DNA of 39,944 nucleotides. It comes from DASVTR01 sp033855775 (GTDB taxonomy: Bacteria; Acidobacteriota; Blastocatellia; Pyrinomonadales; Pyrinomonadaceae). How positions within the stretch are numbered: position 1 is the first letter of the stretch; each line of letters starts with the position of its first letter. Location of the stretch: the NCBI GenBank assembly GCA_033855775.1, contig JAWVFT010000073.1:1-39944 (forward strand). The letters are read 5' to 3'. The notes under the pieces are model-generated. The model did no database searches and had not been told where the DNA came from. It saw nothing but the letters and a program-made list of their open reading frames with translations. Made by a program: the position numbers and the translations under genes. This document shows positions 32,339-39,944 of this stretch, piece after piece.

Positions 32339-33847
32339 ATGAATTGCCGGAAACTGAGAATCTTCCGTTGCCTCGCGCTCGCCAGCGCGTGCTTCATGAT
32401 GACCGCGGCAACGCTCGCGGCGCAACAGCCGCGGCCTGCCAGCGAAACACTTTCGCTCGCGCCGCGCGCATCGCTCGCGCAGGAAACGCGCCGCGAGCAA
32501 GTGACGAACGCGAGCGACTTCGGCCTCAAAGGCAACGGCGTGGCCGACGACACGGCGGCTCTGCAAAAAGCGATTGACGCCGCGCCCGATTATTCGACCA
32601 TCAGCATCCCTGCGCAGGCGAAGATGCGTATCACCGAGACGATTAATATCAACAATCGTCAAGGTCTGCGCTTCATCAGCACGAGCGCCGCGGGCTCGGC
32701 TGCAAACTCCAATTCCAGTTCCGCGCAACTGCTCTGGAACGGCCCGGCCAAAGGCACTATGCTTTTTCTCAATCGCGCCCACGGTATACTGATTCAAGGG
32801 CTCTCGCTCTTTCCCAAGACGACGGGCAACGGGGCAGATGTCGCCATCGACATTGACCAGTCCGGCAAAGGCATACTCGACACGTCAGACATCGTGCTCG
32901 ATAGAATCTTCATACAGTATCACGGCGTCAATCCAAACTTCGTCGGCATCCGCATCGCGGAGACATCGCAGAACAACTGCGAGTACATACGCATTCGCAA
33001 CTCGACCATCTACGCGAGCGACGACGGGAAGATGACGAACACCAATCGCGGCATCTGCATCAAGATTGGCAACTCGCCCAACGCCAAGAGCATTCAACTC
33101 GTCGAGTGCTGGCTGCTCGCCGCGCGCGCCGGAGTCTATGTGCAGAACGGCGGCATCCACGTCGAGCGCGGGCTGATGCAGTTCAACACGGTGGACTTCA
33201 AGTTCGATAACTGGGTTGACCCGTCCGTCATCGAACAGGTCGTCAGCGAGTATGCGACGCAGTTCATCTTTGCTCCGACGGGCGGAGCGCCGATTATCGT
33301 GCGGGCCAACAGCATCGGCCCCGGCGGTCATCGCGCCGGTCTGGCCGTCATACATTTTGGCGGCACGACCTCCGTGTTGCTGCAAGGCAATCGATGGGAG
33401 ACGGAAGCGAACATGACGGCCCTGCGCGGCGGCGAGCAGACCGCGCTGATTAGTCAGGGCAACTTCTTTCCCAATTTTGATAACGTCGGCTTTGAAACCT
33501 TCGGGCGCGGCGTCGTTTCCAGCGGCGACATGCCCATCGCCCCGAACACCTTCAACGCCCTCATCGTCAATCGCCCGCTCTACTTCACCAACTCGACTCC
33601 CGGCAAACGAAACTATAAAGAGTTGATTACGATGAACGACGCGGGCCGCGTCTCGGTTGACGGCGACGGCCAGGGCACGGTCTTCGGCTCGACCATCACG
33701 CTCGCCGCCAAACCCTTCGCCGCCCTCGGCCAGGCTCCCAACGGCACGCTCGTCTATTGCCCCGACTGCGCGCCCGCGGAAACCTGCGCTGGTCGCGGCA
33801 CAGGCGCGTTCGCCAAACGCCTTAATAATGTCTGGAAGTGCGATTGA
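32339..33847 (+). CDS. Secreted pectate-lyase-like right-handed beta-helix protein
   Basis: A 502-residue exported protein. The signal peptide is ALASACFMMTAATLAAQ. From about residue 57, NASDFGLKGNGVADDTAALQKAID matches the start of the pectate_lyase_3 domain, followed by many short beta-helix rungs (for example ISTSAAGSAANSNSS and IRNSTIYASDD). This fold is used by polysaccharide lyases, glycosidases and phage tail spikes. No lyase catalytic residues could be confirmed by eye, and a carbohydrate substrate is likely but not proven. The C terminus has four cysteines (LVYCPDCAPAETCAGR and VWKCD) and may be a small separate module. gaaggag precedes ATG 32339. Confidence 0.85.
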   Translation: MNCRKLRIFRCLALASACFMMTAATLAAQQPRPASETLSLAPRASLAQETRREQVTNASDFGLKGNGVADDTAALQKAIDAAPDYSTISIPAQAKMRITETININNRQGLRFISTSAAGSAANSNSSSAQLLWNGPAKGTMLFLNRAHGILIQGLSLFPKTTGNGADVAIDIDQSGKGILDTSDIVLDRIFIQYHGVNPNFVGIRIAETSQNNCEYIRIRNSTIYASDDGKMTNTNRGICIKIGNSPNAKSIQLVECWLLAARAGVYVQNGGIHVERGLMQFNTVDFKFDNWVDPSVIEQVVSEYATQFIFAPTGGAPIIVRANSIGPGGHRAGLAVIHFGGTTSVLLQGNRWETEANMTALRGGEQTALISQGNFFPNFDNVGFETFGRGVVSSGDMPIAPNTFNALIVNRPLYFTNSTPGKRNYKELITMNDAGRVSVDGDGQGTVFGSTITLAAKPFAALGQAPNGTLVYCPDCAPAETCAGRGTGAFAKRLNNVWKCD

Positions 33848-34008
33848 AAATCTTCGCGCTTCACGAAAAGCGGCGGGCGGTTGCGTAGAGTTCCGCTTAT
33901 CGAGCAGAATTGCCTGAAAGGATTCGAGCCGGAGCGCCTTGCTCTGCCGCGACCGCCGCGAGAGATGACTGGCGCGCCCGGCGAAGCGCGACGACTGGCG
34001 GAATTTCA

Positions 34009-35145
34009 ATGCAACCATCTTTCAATTTTCTCGCCGTCCTCAATCTGTTGGGAGCAGCGCAGGGTGTGCTGCTGGCTCTGGCTCTGCTCGGCGCGAAGGG
34101 AGGCAATAAGACGGCCAACCGGCTGCTCGCGGCGATGACGCTGACGATTTCCATCGTCGTCAGCGGCTCGGTCTGGATCACGACGAACTACGTTTTCGTC
34201 GCTCCTCATTTAAGCAGGCTCCACCATCCCTTTGTGTTTCTCGCCGGGCCGTTGTTGTTTCTTTACATCCGCGCCATCACCTCGAAAGAACGTAGATTTG
34301 AGAAGCAAGACCTGCTTCACTTCATCCCGTTCGCGCTCTGCTTGCTCTATCTGCTGCCTTACTATTTTCAGAGCAGCGCCGCGAAGCTCGAACACTTGTG
34401 GGCGGAGGCTTACAGCGACTCGCTCGGCGTATGGTACTACATCAGGTCGGCGGCCTTCATCGTTCAGTTTCTCGTCTACTTGATTTTGATTATTGCAACC
34501 CTCATCAAGTATTCACGAAAAGTTAAGGAGCAAAATTCGCCGCATGAAAGAGCCGTGTTGTTTCAGGTGCGGTTTTTCGTCATCGCGTCTTTGATTTTGT
34601 GGGTCGGCGTTATCCTGCGCTTCACCTTGGACCAGAGCGCGGCGACGAATCTGCTGGTGCCCTTCGGAGCTTCGGTGATGGTTTACGCGATGGGCTATCT
34701 GGAGATGCGAAAGCGCTCGCCCGGCGACGAGAGCAGCGAGCCGCCGCCCGCGAAAAAGTATGAGAAGTCCACGTTGACGCCCGAACGCTCCGAGAGGTAT
34801 CTGGGCAAACTGCTGCAACTGATGGAACACGAACAGCCTTTCACCGACGGCGACCTGACGCTTCAGAAACTCGCCGAGCGATTGTCAATCCCCGCGCACC
34901 ATCTTTCGCAAACCATCAACGAGCGGCTCAACCAAACGTTCAACGACTTCGTTAATTCCTACCGCGTTGACGAAGCCAAGCGCCGTTTGCTCGACCCGGC
35001 TTTCAAGCATTACTCGGTTCTGGGCATCGCCGAAGAAGTCGGCTTCAACTCGAAATCCTCCTTCAATTCCGTGTTCAAGAAACACACCAACATGACTCCC
35101 TCCGAGTTCAGAAAGACTCTCTACGGCAGCGACAACCGCCCTTGA
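34009..35145 (+). CDS. AraC-family regulator with N-terminal membrane domain
   Basis: A 378-residue protein. About seven hydrophobic helices occupy the first 230 residues (for example FLAVLNLLGAAQGVLLALALLG and FVFLAGPLLFLYIRAI), and the last 95 form an AraC-type double helix-turn-helix (LTLQKLAERLSIPAHHLSQTINERLN and YSVLGIAEEVGFNSKSSFNSVFKKHTNMTPSEF). This membrane-anchored AraC layout is seen in Bacteroidetes and Acidobacteria and suggests sensing at the envelope. ATG 34009 begins the membrane part; the frame is open upstream but without homology. A candidate operator with direct repeats lies just downstream, before the subtilase gene, a likely target. Confidence 0.9.
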   Translation: MQPSFNFLAVLNLLGAAQGVLLALALLGAKGGNKTANRLLAAMTLTISIVVSGSVWITTNYVFVAPHLSRLHHPFVFLAGPLLFLYIRAITSKERRFEKQDLLHFIPFALCLLYLLPYYFQSSAAKLEHLWAEAYSDSLGVWYYIRSAAFIVQFLVYLILIIATLIKYSRKVKEQNSPHERAVLFQVRFFVIASLILWVGVILRFTLDQSAATNLLVPFGASVMVYAMGYLEMRKRSPGDESSEPPPAKKYEKSTLTPERSERYLGKLLQLMEHEQPFTDGDLTLQKLAERLSIPAHHLSQTINERLNQTFNDFVNSYRVDEAKRRLLDPAFKHYSVLGIAEEVGFNSKSSFNSVFKKHTNMTPSEFRKTLYGSDNRP

Positions 35146-35170
35146 GCCTGACAGCTTCCGCCTCGCAATC

Positions 35171-35201
35171 GTCGTCCAGAATCACGAATCTTGTCGTCCA
35201 G
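35171..35201. promoter_or_regulatory. Direct repeats, candidate AraC-type operator
   Basis: gtcgtccag occurs at 35171-35179 and 35193-35201, 22 bases apart, about two helical turns. AraC-type proteins often bind two direct half-sites at this distance. It lies between the AraC-family gene (stop 35145) and the subtilase gene (ATG 35343). A second word, gcctgacag, is also repeated (35146 and 35206). Confidence 0.4.
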
Positions 35202-35342
35202 CTTTGCCTGACAGGGCGATTCTCCTGAGAAAAAAGCCTATAGCTTAAAGGGTCACACGTTTGCTCCGGTCGCTCTTTCTCCCCGGCGACGGGCGGCAAC
35301 GGCAGTTCAATCAACGACCGGCACAGGAGATTTTTTTTCAAC

Positions 35343-38180
35343 ATGGCACACACACGACGCCCCGGCTCGCGCTTCCCCTGCGACGCGCCCCACGCGCAAT
35401 TGACCTACAGGCTGAGCCTGACGCTGGCGCTCTGCCTCGTCTTGCTGCTCAACGCAGTTCCGCTTGCTTCACAACGCATCCGGGCCGAGCAGAGCAGCAG
35501 CCCTAACTCAAACGCCGAGGCGCTCTTTCTGGCGAAAGCCGACCCGCTTCTCCAAATCATCCGGCGCGCAACGCTCGCGCAATCCATGGCGGCGCGGAGC
35601 GCAAGCGTGAGTCTGAACACTCGACGGATGTTCGAGGCGCCGCAAGCCGACTCTGAAATCAGAGAGCTATCGCGTCTGGCCGGAGTCGAAAGCGTGGGCG
35701 ACGGCGGCGCGACACGCGTGAGCCTGACCGTCATGCTCGAAGGCGAGCGCGCGACCGAAGAATTGAAGGCCGCCGGATTTGCCGTCGGCACGCGCGTCGG
35801 CCAGCTTGCGACCATCGAAGTGGACGCGCGCCGCCTCACGGAGTTGGCCGCGCTCTCGTCCATCAGCAAGTTGACGGCCTCCGCGCGCTCCTTTCCGAAC
35901 AACGACCTGTCGCGGCGTGCCATCGGTGTTGACGATGCCTCCGGCCAGCGCGCCGTCGCGCAGACAGGGCGCGGCGTCATCGTCGCTATCATTGATGACG
36001 GCATAGACTTTCGCCATCCGGATTTCACAGTTCCCGGCACGAACCGCCAGCAGACGCGCATCAAGGCTCTGCTTGACATGACGGTTTACAACGCGCAAGC
36101 CCCGCCGCTTCCGCCGGATGCCGGATGGAACTACTTGCTGCCGGGCGCAAGCGCTCCCATCGGTCGTCTCTACACGGAGGCCGACATCAACGCCGCGCTG
36201 CGCGGGCAAGGCGTCATTCGCCAACGCAACATGACCGGCCACGGCACGCACGTCGCCGGAACGGCAGCGGGCAACGGCATCGCCTCTCCCGTCTCCGGCA
36301 AATATGCGGGCATTGCTCCCGAAGCCGATTTGATTATCGTCAAGGCCAGCCGCCAGAACGACGGCACAGACAATTTTCTGGACGCAGACCAAATCAACGC
36401 GCTCGCCTTCGTGCAACAAAAGGCGGCGGAGTTGGGCGAGCCGTTTGTCGTCAACATGAGCATGGCGGGCCACGTCGGGCCGCACGACGGCACGCGCGGC
36501 AACGAGCGCGCCATTGATGAAATCGTGGGCGGCGGGCCGGGCCGCGCCGTCTGCATCTCCGGCGGCAGCACGGGCGACATGCACGCGCACGCGAGCGGCA
36601 GCATTATCCCGAACGGCGACATCAGCCTGCGCCTTAACGTCAGAAACACGACGCAGTTGCTCTGGCTCTCCTATGCGCAGGCCGACCAACTCACCGTCAA
36701 CGTCACGCGCCCCGACGGAGCGCAGTCCGGCGCAGTCGTCTACAATCCGAATCTCACCCCCGGCATGAGCGACCAGTACATGGATGTTTACAACACGCTG
36801 GACGACAAGCGTGATGCCAATCCGCAGAACGACCAGAAGGCCATCCTCGTCCTCTTAAAACCCGGAGCCGCCGCGCTCGGCCCCGCGCCGCACACATGGA
36901 CGCTGACGCTTCACGGCGAGACAATCACGAACGGGCGCTTCGATGCGTGGGCGAGTCTGGAAGGCGACTTCATCAGCCACGTTGACGACACGCGGCAAAC
37001 GACAATTCCCGGCACGGCGCGCGGCGGCATCACCGTCGGCGGCTATGTGACGCGCGCAGGCGACCGCGCCATCGGCGACTATGCTTCGTTCACCAGTCAG
37101 GGGCCGACCGCCGACGGGCGACAGAAACCCGAACTCAGCGCGCCCGCCTTCACTGTCTATTCATCAAAAGCCGAAGGCTCGCTCTTCTTCAACTCTCCGC
37201 TCGCGCCCGACAGCCCATCGCACGTCGGGGCTTACGGCAACAGCTTTGCGACCCCGGCTGTCACGGGCGCCGTCGCGCTTCTCCTGCAACTCAACCCGCG
37301 ACTCGACACCGCGCAGCTTAAACAGATTCTCAAGAACACGGCGGCGCACGATTCGTTCACCGGCGGCTCCATCTGGAACGCGCGTTTCGGCTTCGGCAAA
37401 CTCGACATCGCCGCCGCCATCAATTCCCTGCCAACGGCCAACGCCAATTCGATTGACGACGCGCGCTTCTTCGTCCGCCAGCACTATCTGGACTTTCTCA
37501 ACCGGCCTCCAGACCAGGGCGGGCTTGATTACTGGACGGAGCAGATTACGCAGTGCGGCGCGGACGCGGCCTGCGTTCACCTCAGACGCATCGGCATCTC
37601 CGCCGCTTACTATATCGAGTTGGAATTTCAGGAGACTGGCAACTTCGTCTATCGCTTCTACAAGGCTTCGCTCGGTCGTCGCCCGACGTTCTCGGAGTTC
37701 ATGCCCGACCGCAGCTTGATTGTCATCGGCCCTTCGCTCGAAGCGAGCAAGCAGAACTTCGCCGACAACTGGACGCAGCGAGACGCCTTCAGGCAGAAGT
37801 ACCCAGACACGCTCGCGCCCGAACAGTTCGTCAATTTGCTCTTCGACACGGCTGGCTTGACGCCCTACGTCAATGAGCGACAGCAACAGGCGCGCGCGAT
37901 GATTGACGACGGCAAGACACGCGCGCAGGTCGTGCGCGACGTGGTTGAGATTCAAGCCTTCAAAGACCGCGAGTATGACCCGGCCTTCGTCCTGATGCAG
38001 TACTTCGGCTATCTACGGCGCGACCCCGACGAAGGCGGCTATCAATTCTGGCTCGGCGTTTTGAACGATAGAGTTCCCGGCAACTACCGCGCGATGGTCT
38101 GCGCTTTTCTCACGTCAACCGAATACCAGTTGCGCTTCGGCACGGCCATCACGCGCGCCAATCAAGACTGCGCGCAATGA
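35343..38180 (+). CDS. Secreted subtilisin-family (S8) protease with DUF4214-like C terminus
   Basis: A 945-residue exported serine protease. The signal segment is LSLTLALCLVLLLNAVPLAS (24-43). A propeptide-like part follows (up to about 200), then the catalytic triad: D218 in AIIDDGIDFRHPDF, H300 in GHGTHVAGT, and S634 in GNSFATPAVTGA, the last after an insert longer than in subtilisin that probably holds a beta-sandwich. From about residue 700, RFFVRQHYLDFLNRPPDQGGLDYW and a second copy, LMQYFGYLRRDPDEGGYQFW, resemble DUF4214 units, often on extracellular proteins. ATG 35343 has aggag 13 bases upstream, separated by a run of T. Regulation by the upstream AraC protein is plausible. Confidence 0.92.
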   Translation: MAHTRRPGSRFPCDAPHAQLTYRLSLTLALCLVLLLNAVPLASQRIRAEQSSSPNSNAEALFLAKADPLLQIIRRATLAQSMAARSASVSLNTRRMFEAPQADSEIRELSRLAGVESVGDGGATRVSLTVMLEGERATEELKAAGFAVGTRVGQLATIEVDARRLTELAALSSISKLTASARSFPNNDLSRRAIGVDDASGQRAVAQTGRGVIVAIIDDGIDFRHPDFTVPGTNRQQTRIKALLDMTVYNAQAPPLPPDAGWNYLLPGASAPIGRLYTEADINAALRGQGVIRQRNMTGHGTHVAGTAAGNGIASPVSGKYAGIAPEADLIIVKASRQNDGTDNFLDADQINALAFVQQKAAELGEPFVVNMSMAGHVGPHDGTRGNERAIDEIVGGGPGRAVCISGGSTGDMHAHASGSIIPNGDISLRLNVRNTTQLLWLSYAQADQLTVNVTRPDGAQSGAVVYNPNLTPGMSDQYMDVYNTLDDKRDANPQNDQKAILVLLKPGAAALGPAPHTWTLTLHGETITNGRFDAWASLEGDFISHVDDTRQTTIPGTARGGITVGGYVTRAGDRAIGDYASFTSQGPTADGRQKPELSAPAFTVYSSKAEGSLFFNSPLAPDSPSHVGAYGNSFATPAVTGAVALLLQLNPRLDTAQLKQILKNTAAHDSFTGGSIWNARFGFGKLDIAAAINSLPTANANSIDDARFFVRQHYLDFLNRPPDQGGLDYWTEQITQCGADAACVHLRRIGISAAYYIELEFQETGNFVYRFYKASLGRRPTFSEFMPDRSLIVIGPSLEASKQNFADNWTQRDAFRQKYPDTLAPEQFVNLLFDTAGLTPYVNERQQQARAMIDDGKTRAQVVRDVVEIQAFKDREYDPAFVLMQYFGYLRRDPDEGGYQFWLGVLNDRVPGNYRAMVCAFLTSTEYQLRFGTAITRANQDCAQ

Positions 38181-38246
38181 TAACAGGCGACTCATTCATG
38201 CCGAGATGACAGAAGGATTCTTCGTTGCGCGTGAATTGCGCTTGAG

Positions 38247-39767
38247 CTAGTCGCAATACTGCTTTGTGATTTTGCGGAAGTGGTAGCCCATCACGGCGAG
38301 CACGACCGCTTCGGGCAAGACCTTGCGCTGCTCTCTGAAGACGCGACCGAGGAACCGCCAGAAATCTCTGCGCGCTCCGTCGAAGACGCCGAGGCGAAAG
38401 AAGACGCGGAAGAAATGAATGATATGCTCCGGCTTGAACTTGTTCATCTCATAGCCGGAGCTAATCGTGTTTTTGAGCGAGGCGTAGACGCGCGCGTAAT
38501 ATTCTTCGGGGCTGTAGATGGTGCGCAGGATTCGCTTGTAGCCGTCAATCAGAGTTTGCCTGTCCATCCTGGTGACGAAGTTGAGCGAGGCTTCGGTGTT
38601 CGTGCCTTCGCCTTCGTGCAGGAGGCGTCCTTCCTGTTGGAGCCTGCGCCACAACTGCGTTTCGGGCAGCGCGCTTAAGAGCCCGACCATCGCCAGCGGA
38701 ATCGCGCTCTGGCGTATGAAATCTATCTGCCGCTGAAAAATGTCAACGGGGTCGCTGTCGAAGCCGACGATGAACCCGGCCATCACTTCCATTCCGTGTG
38801 ATTGAATCCGGCGGACGGAATCAATCAGGTTGCGCCGGGTGTTCTGGCTCTTCTGCGTCTCCTTCAAGCTCTCTTCGACGGGCGTTTCGATGCCGAGGAA
38901 GACTTTGCGAAAATTGGCGCGCTGCATCAAGCCCAACAACTCTTCGTCGTCCGCCAGATTCACGCTCGCCTCCGTGAAGAGACGAAACGGATGCTTGTGC
39001 CGCTCCATCCACTCGCACAAATCCGGCATCATCCGGCGCACGTTCTTCTTGTTGCCGATGAAATTATCGTCAACGATGAAGAGCGACCCGCGCCAGCCCG
39101 CGAGGTAGAGCGCGTCGAGTTCACACATCATCTGCCGGTTGGTCTTGGTGCGCGGCGCGCGCCCGTAGATTTCGATGATGTCGCAGAACTCGCAGTTGAA
39201 CGGGCAGCCGCGCGAATATTGAATCGCCATCGAGGAATAACGGCGCATGTCCACGAGCTTGAAATCAGGCACGGGCGTGCGCGTTAAGTCGGGCTTTTCG
39301 CCAGCTTGATAAAGATGCTGAGGGACGCCTAGCTCAAGGTCTTTGAGAAACTCCGGCAAGGTCGTTTCGGCTTCGCCGAGGAAGATGTAATCGGCGTCTT
39401 CGACATGCTCGGCTCCGGTCGTCACAAACGGGCCGCCGACCGCCACCTTGCGCCCCAAACGTTTGCAGCGGTCAATCACTTCGCGTAGCGAATCCTGCTG
39501 CACCATCATCGCGCTCGCAAACACTATGTCCGCCCACTCAAGGTCTGCATCACGCAAGCGGCGCACGTTCAAGTCAACGAGCCGCTTGTCCCAACTCTCA
39601 GGCATCATCGCAGAGATGGTCATCAAACCGAGCGGTGGAAAAGCGGAACGCTTGCCTGCGAACGGGAGGGCGTGTTTGAAACTCCAATAGGTGTTGGGAA
39701 ATTCTGGATAAACCAGCAGCGCCTTCAGCTTCTTCACCCGCTCCATCTGCCCTGCCTGTTCATTCAT
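38247..39767 (-). CDS. Cobalamin-binding-like radical SAM protein, DUF4070 type
   Basis: A 506-residue radical SAM enzyme. The N-terminal 150 residues form a B12-binding-like Rossmann domain (KALLVYPEFPNTYW), the core has the CxxxCxxC motif SRGCPFNCEFCDIIEIYGR (C188, C192, C195), and the C terminus matches DUF4070 (YSPEEYYARVY and later). The usual cobalamin DxHxxG is not visible, so B12 binding is uncertain. The group includes the hopanoid C-2 methylase HpnP and many uncharacterised members; calling it HpnP would go beyond the evidence. ATG 39767 is fixed by ggagagag nine bases upstream. No hopanoid genes are adjacent. Confidence 0.88.
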   Translation of the reverse strand: MNEQAGQMERVKKLKALLVYPEFPNTYWSFKHALPFAGKRSAFPPLGLMTISAMMPESWDKRLVDLNVRRLRDADLEWADIVFASAMMVQQDSLREVIDRCKRLGRKVAVGGPFVTTGAEHVEDADYIFLGEAETTLPEFLKDLELGVPQHLYQAGEKPDLTRTPVPDFKLVDMRRYSSMAIQYSRGCPFNCEFCDIIEIYGRAPRTKTNRQMMCELDALYLAGWRGSLFIVDDNFIGNKKNVRRMMPDLCEWMERHKHPFRLFTEASVNLADDEELLGLMQRANFRKVFLGIETPVEESLKETQKSQNTRRNLIDSVRRIQSHGMEVMAGFIVGFDSDPVDIFQRQIDFIRQSAIPLAMVGLLSALPETQLWRRLQQEGRLLHEGEGTNTEASLNFVTRMDRQTLIDGYKRILRTIYSPEEYYARVYASLKNTISSGYEMNKFKPEHIIHFFRVFFRLGVFDGARRDFWRFLGRVFREQRKVLPEAVVLAVMGYHFRKITKQYCD

Positions 39768-39884
39768 GACGATACACTCTCTCCCTGGCAGCATGTTCGA
39801 GGGCGTCGGTTCGGGGGATGGAGAGACTGCAAGCGCGCCCTCAAGTTTTGACAGCCTGAATTTTGTGCCTGCACTCTATCAGAA

Positions 39885-39944
39885 ACAAGAGCCGGGATGA
39901 AAGATGAAAAAGCGGCGCGGGGTCACGGAGACGCGGGGACGCGG
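39885..39944. repeat. Start of an intergenic repeat-rich stretch, cut by window edge
   Basis: The last 60 bases contain gggatgaaagatgaaaaagc and then ggtcacggagacgcgggg and gacgcgg, short purine-rich direct words of the type seen at 21226-21337. The element continues off the right edge, so its structure cannot be judged. Confidence 0.4.

Noticed and set aside
32885..34018. A minus-strand frame of 377 codons antisense to the beta-helix gene
   Set aside because: Arg/Ala/Val/Asp-rich composition without motif; the plus strand has a signal peptide, a Shine-Dalgarno sequence and a beta-helix pattern.
35667..36689. A minus-strand frame of 340 codons within the subtilase gene
   Set aside because: It has no motif; the plus strand carries an intact protease triad.
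38247..39767. Naming the radical SAM gene hpnP
   Set aside because: The DUF4070 family is broad and no hopanoid gene is nearby.

Overview
The window looks like a chromosomal segment of an Acidobacteriota genome, most likely from the Blastocatellia side. This is an inference from gene content. The markers are a very large Oar-like TonB-dependent receptor with an N-terminal carboxypeptidase-regulatory-like domain, a Ser/Thr kinase fused to a TolB-like domain and TPR repeats, and a secreted VWA protein of the acidobacterial type. The DNA is GC-rich, so long open frames antisense to real genes are common; these were left out. No rRNA, tRNA, CRISPR array, transposase or phage gene was recognised.

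Layout. 1-4.1 kb: the 3' end of an ECF sigma factor gene faces a TonB-dependent receptor gene. 4.2-9.9 kb: kinase-TolB-TPR protein and alpha/beta hydrolase (minus), then a translationally coupled membrane protein and BaiN/HI0933-type flavoprotein (plus). 10.0-10.2 kb: a 21-bp tandem repeat array overlapping a perfect 30-bp inverted repeat. 10.2-14.2 kb: a minus-strand run of XPB-like helicase, Bax1-like DUF790 nuclease and DnaQ-like exonuclease, divergent from two small putative zinc-binding proteins. This is the most interesting block: an archaeal-type XPB-Bax1 pair in a bacterium with an extra exonuclease. 14.2-16.6 kb: an SDR-fold protein and a pirin, then two small unknown proteins. 16.8-19.9 kb: a GNAT acetyltransferase and a membrane PAS-GGDEF-EAL protein. 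19.9-20.4 kb: a gene-free stretch with nested hairpins and a clear intrinsic terminator upstream of a methyltransferase gene.

21.4-27.1 kb: esterase lipoprotein, cytochrome P450, signal peptidase I, small charged protein, ion-channel protein and SRPBCC protein. 27.2-28.5 kb: a second 21-bp repeat array, a terminator, a 12-cysteine secreted protein and about 600 bp without a gene. 28.5-31.3 kb: a three-gene minus cluster (glycine-rich membrane protein, two-motif aspartyl protease, VWA protein). 31.7-39.8 kb: a 7Fe-type ferredoxin, a secreted pectate-lyase-like beta-helix protein, a membrane-anchored AraC-type regulator, a large secreted subtilase with a C-terminal DUF4214-like region, and a radical SAM protein.

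Much of the block encodes envelope and secretion functions: TonB receptor, LepB, secreted protease, beta-helix protein, VWA and aspartyl protease. The intergenic gaps are rich in palindromes. Three copies of one family share the 20-mer TCACGCTGGAGGCGCAAAGG or its close variants, and several other hairpins sit at gene ends.
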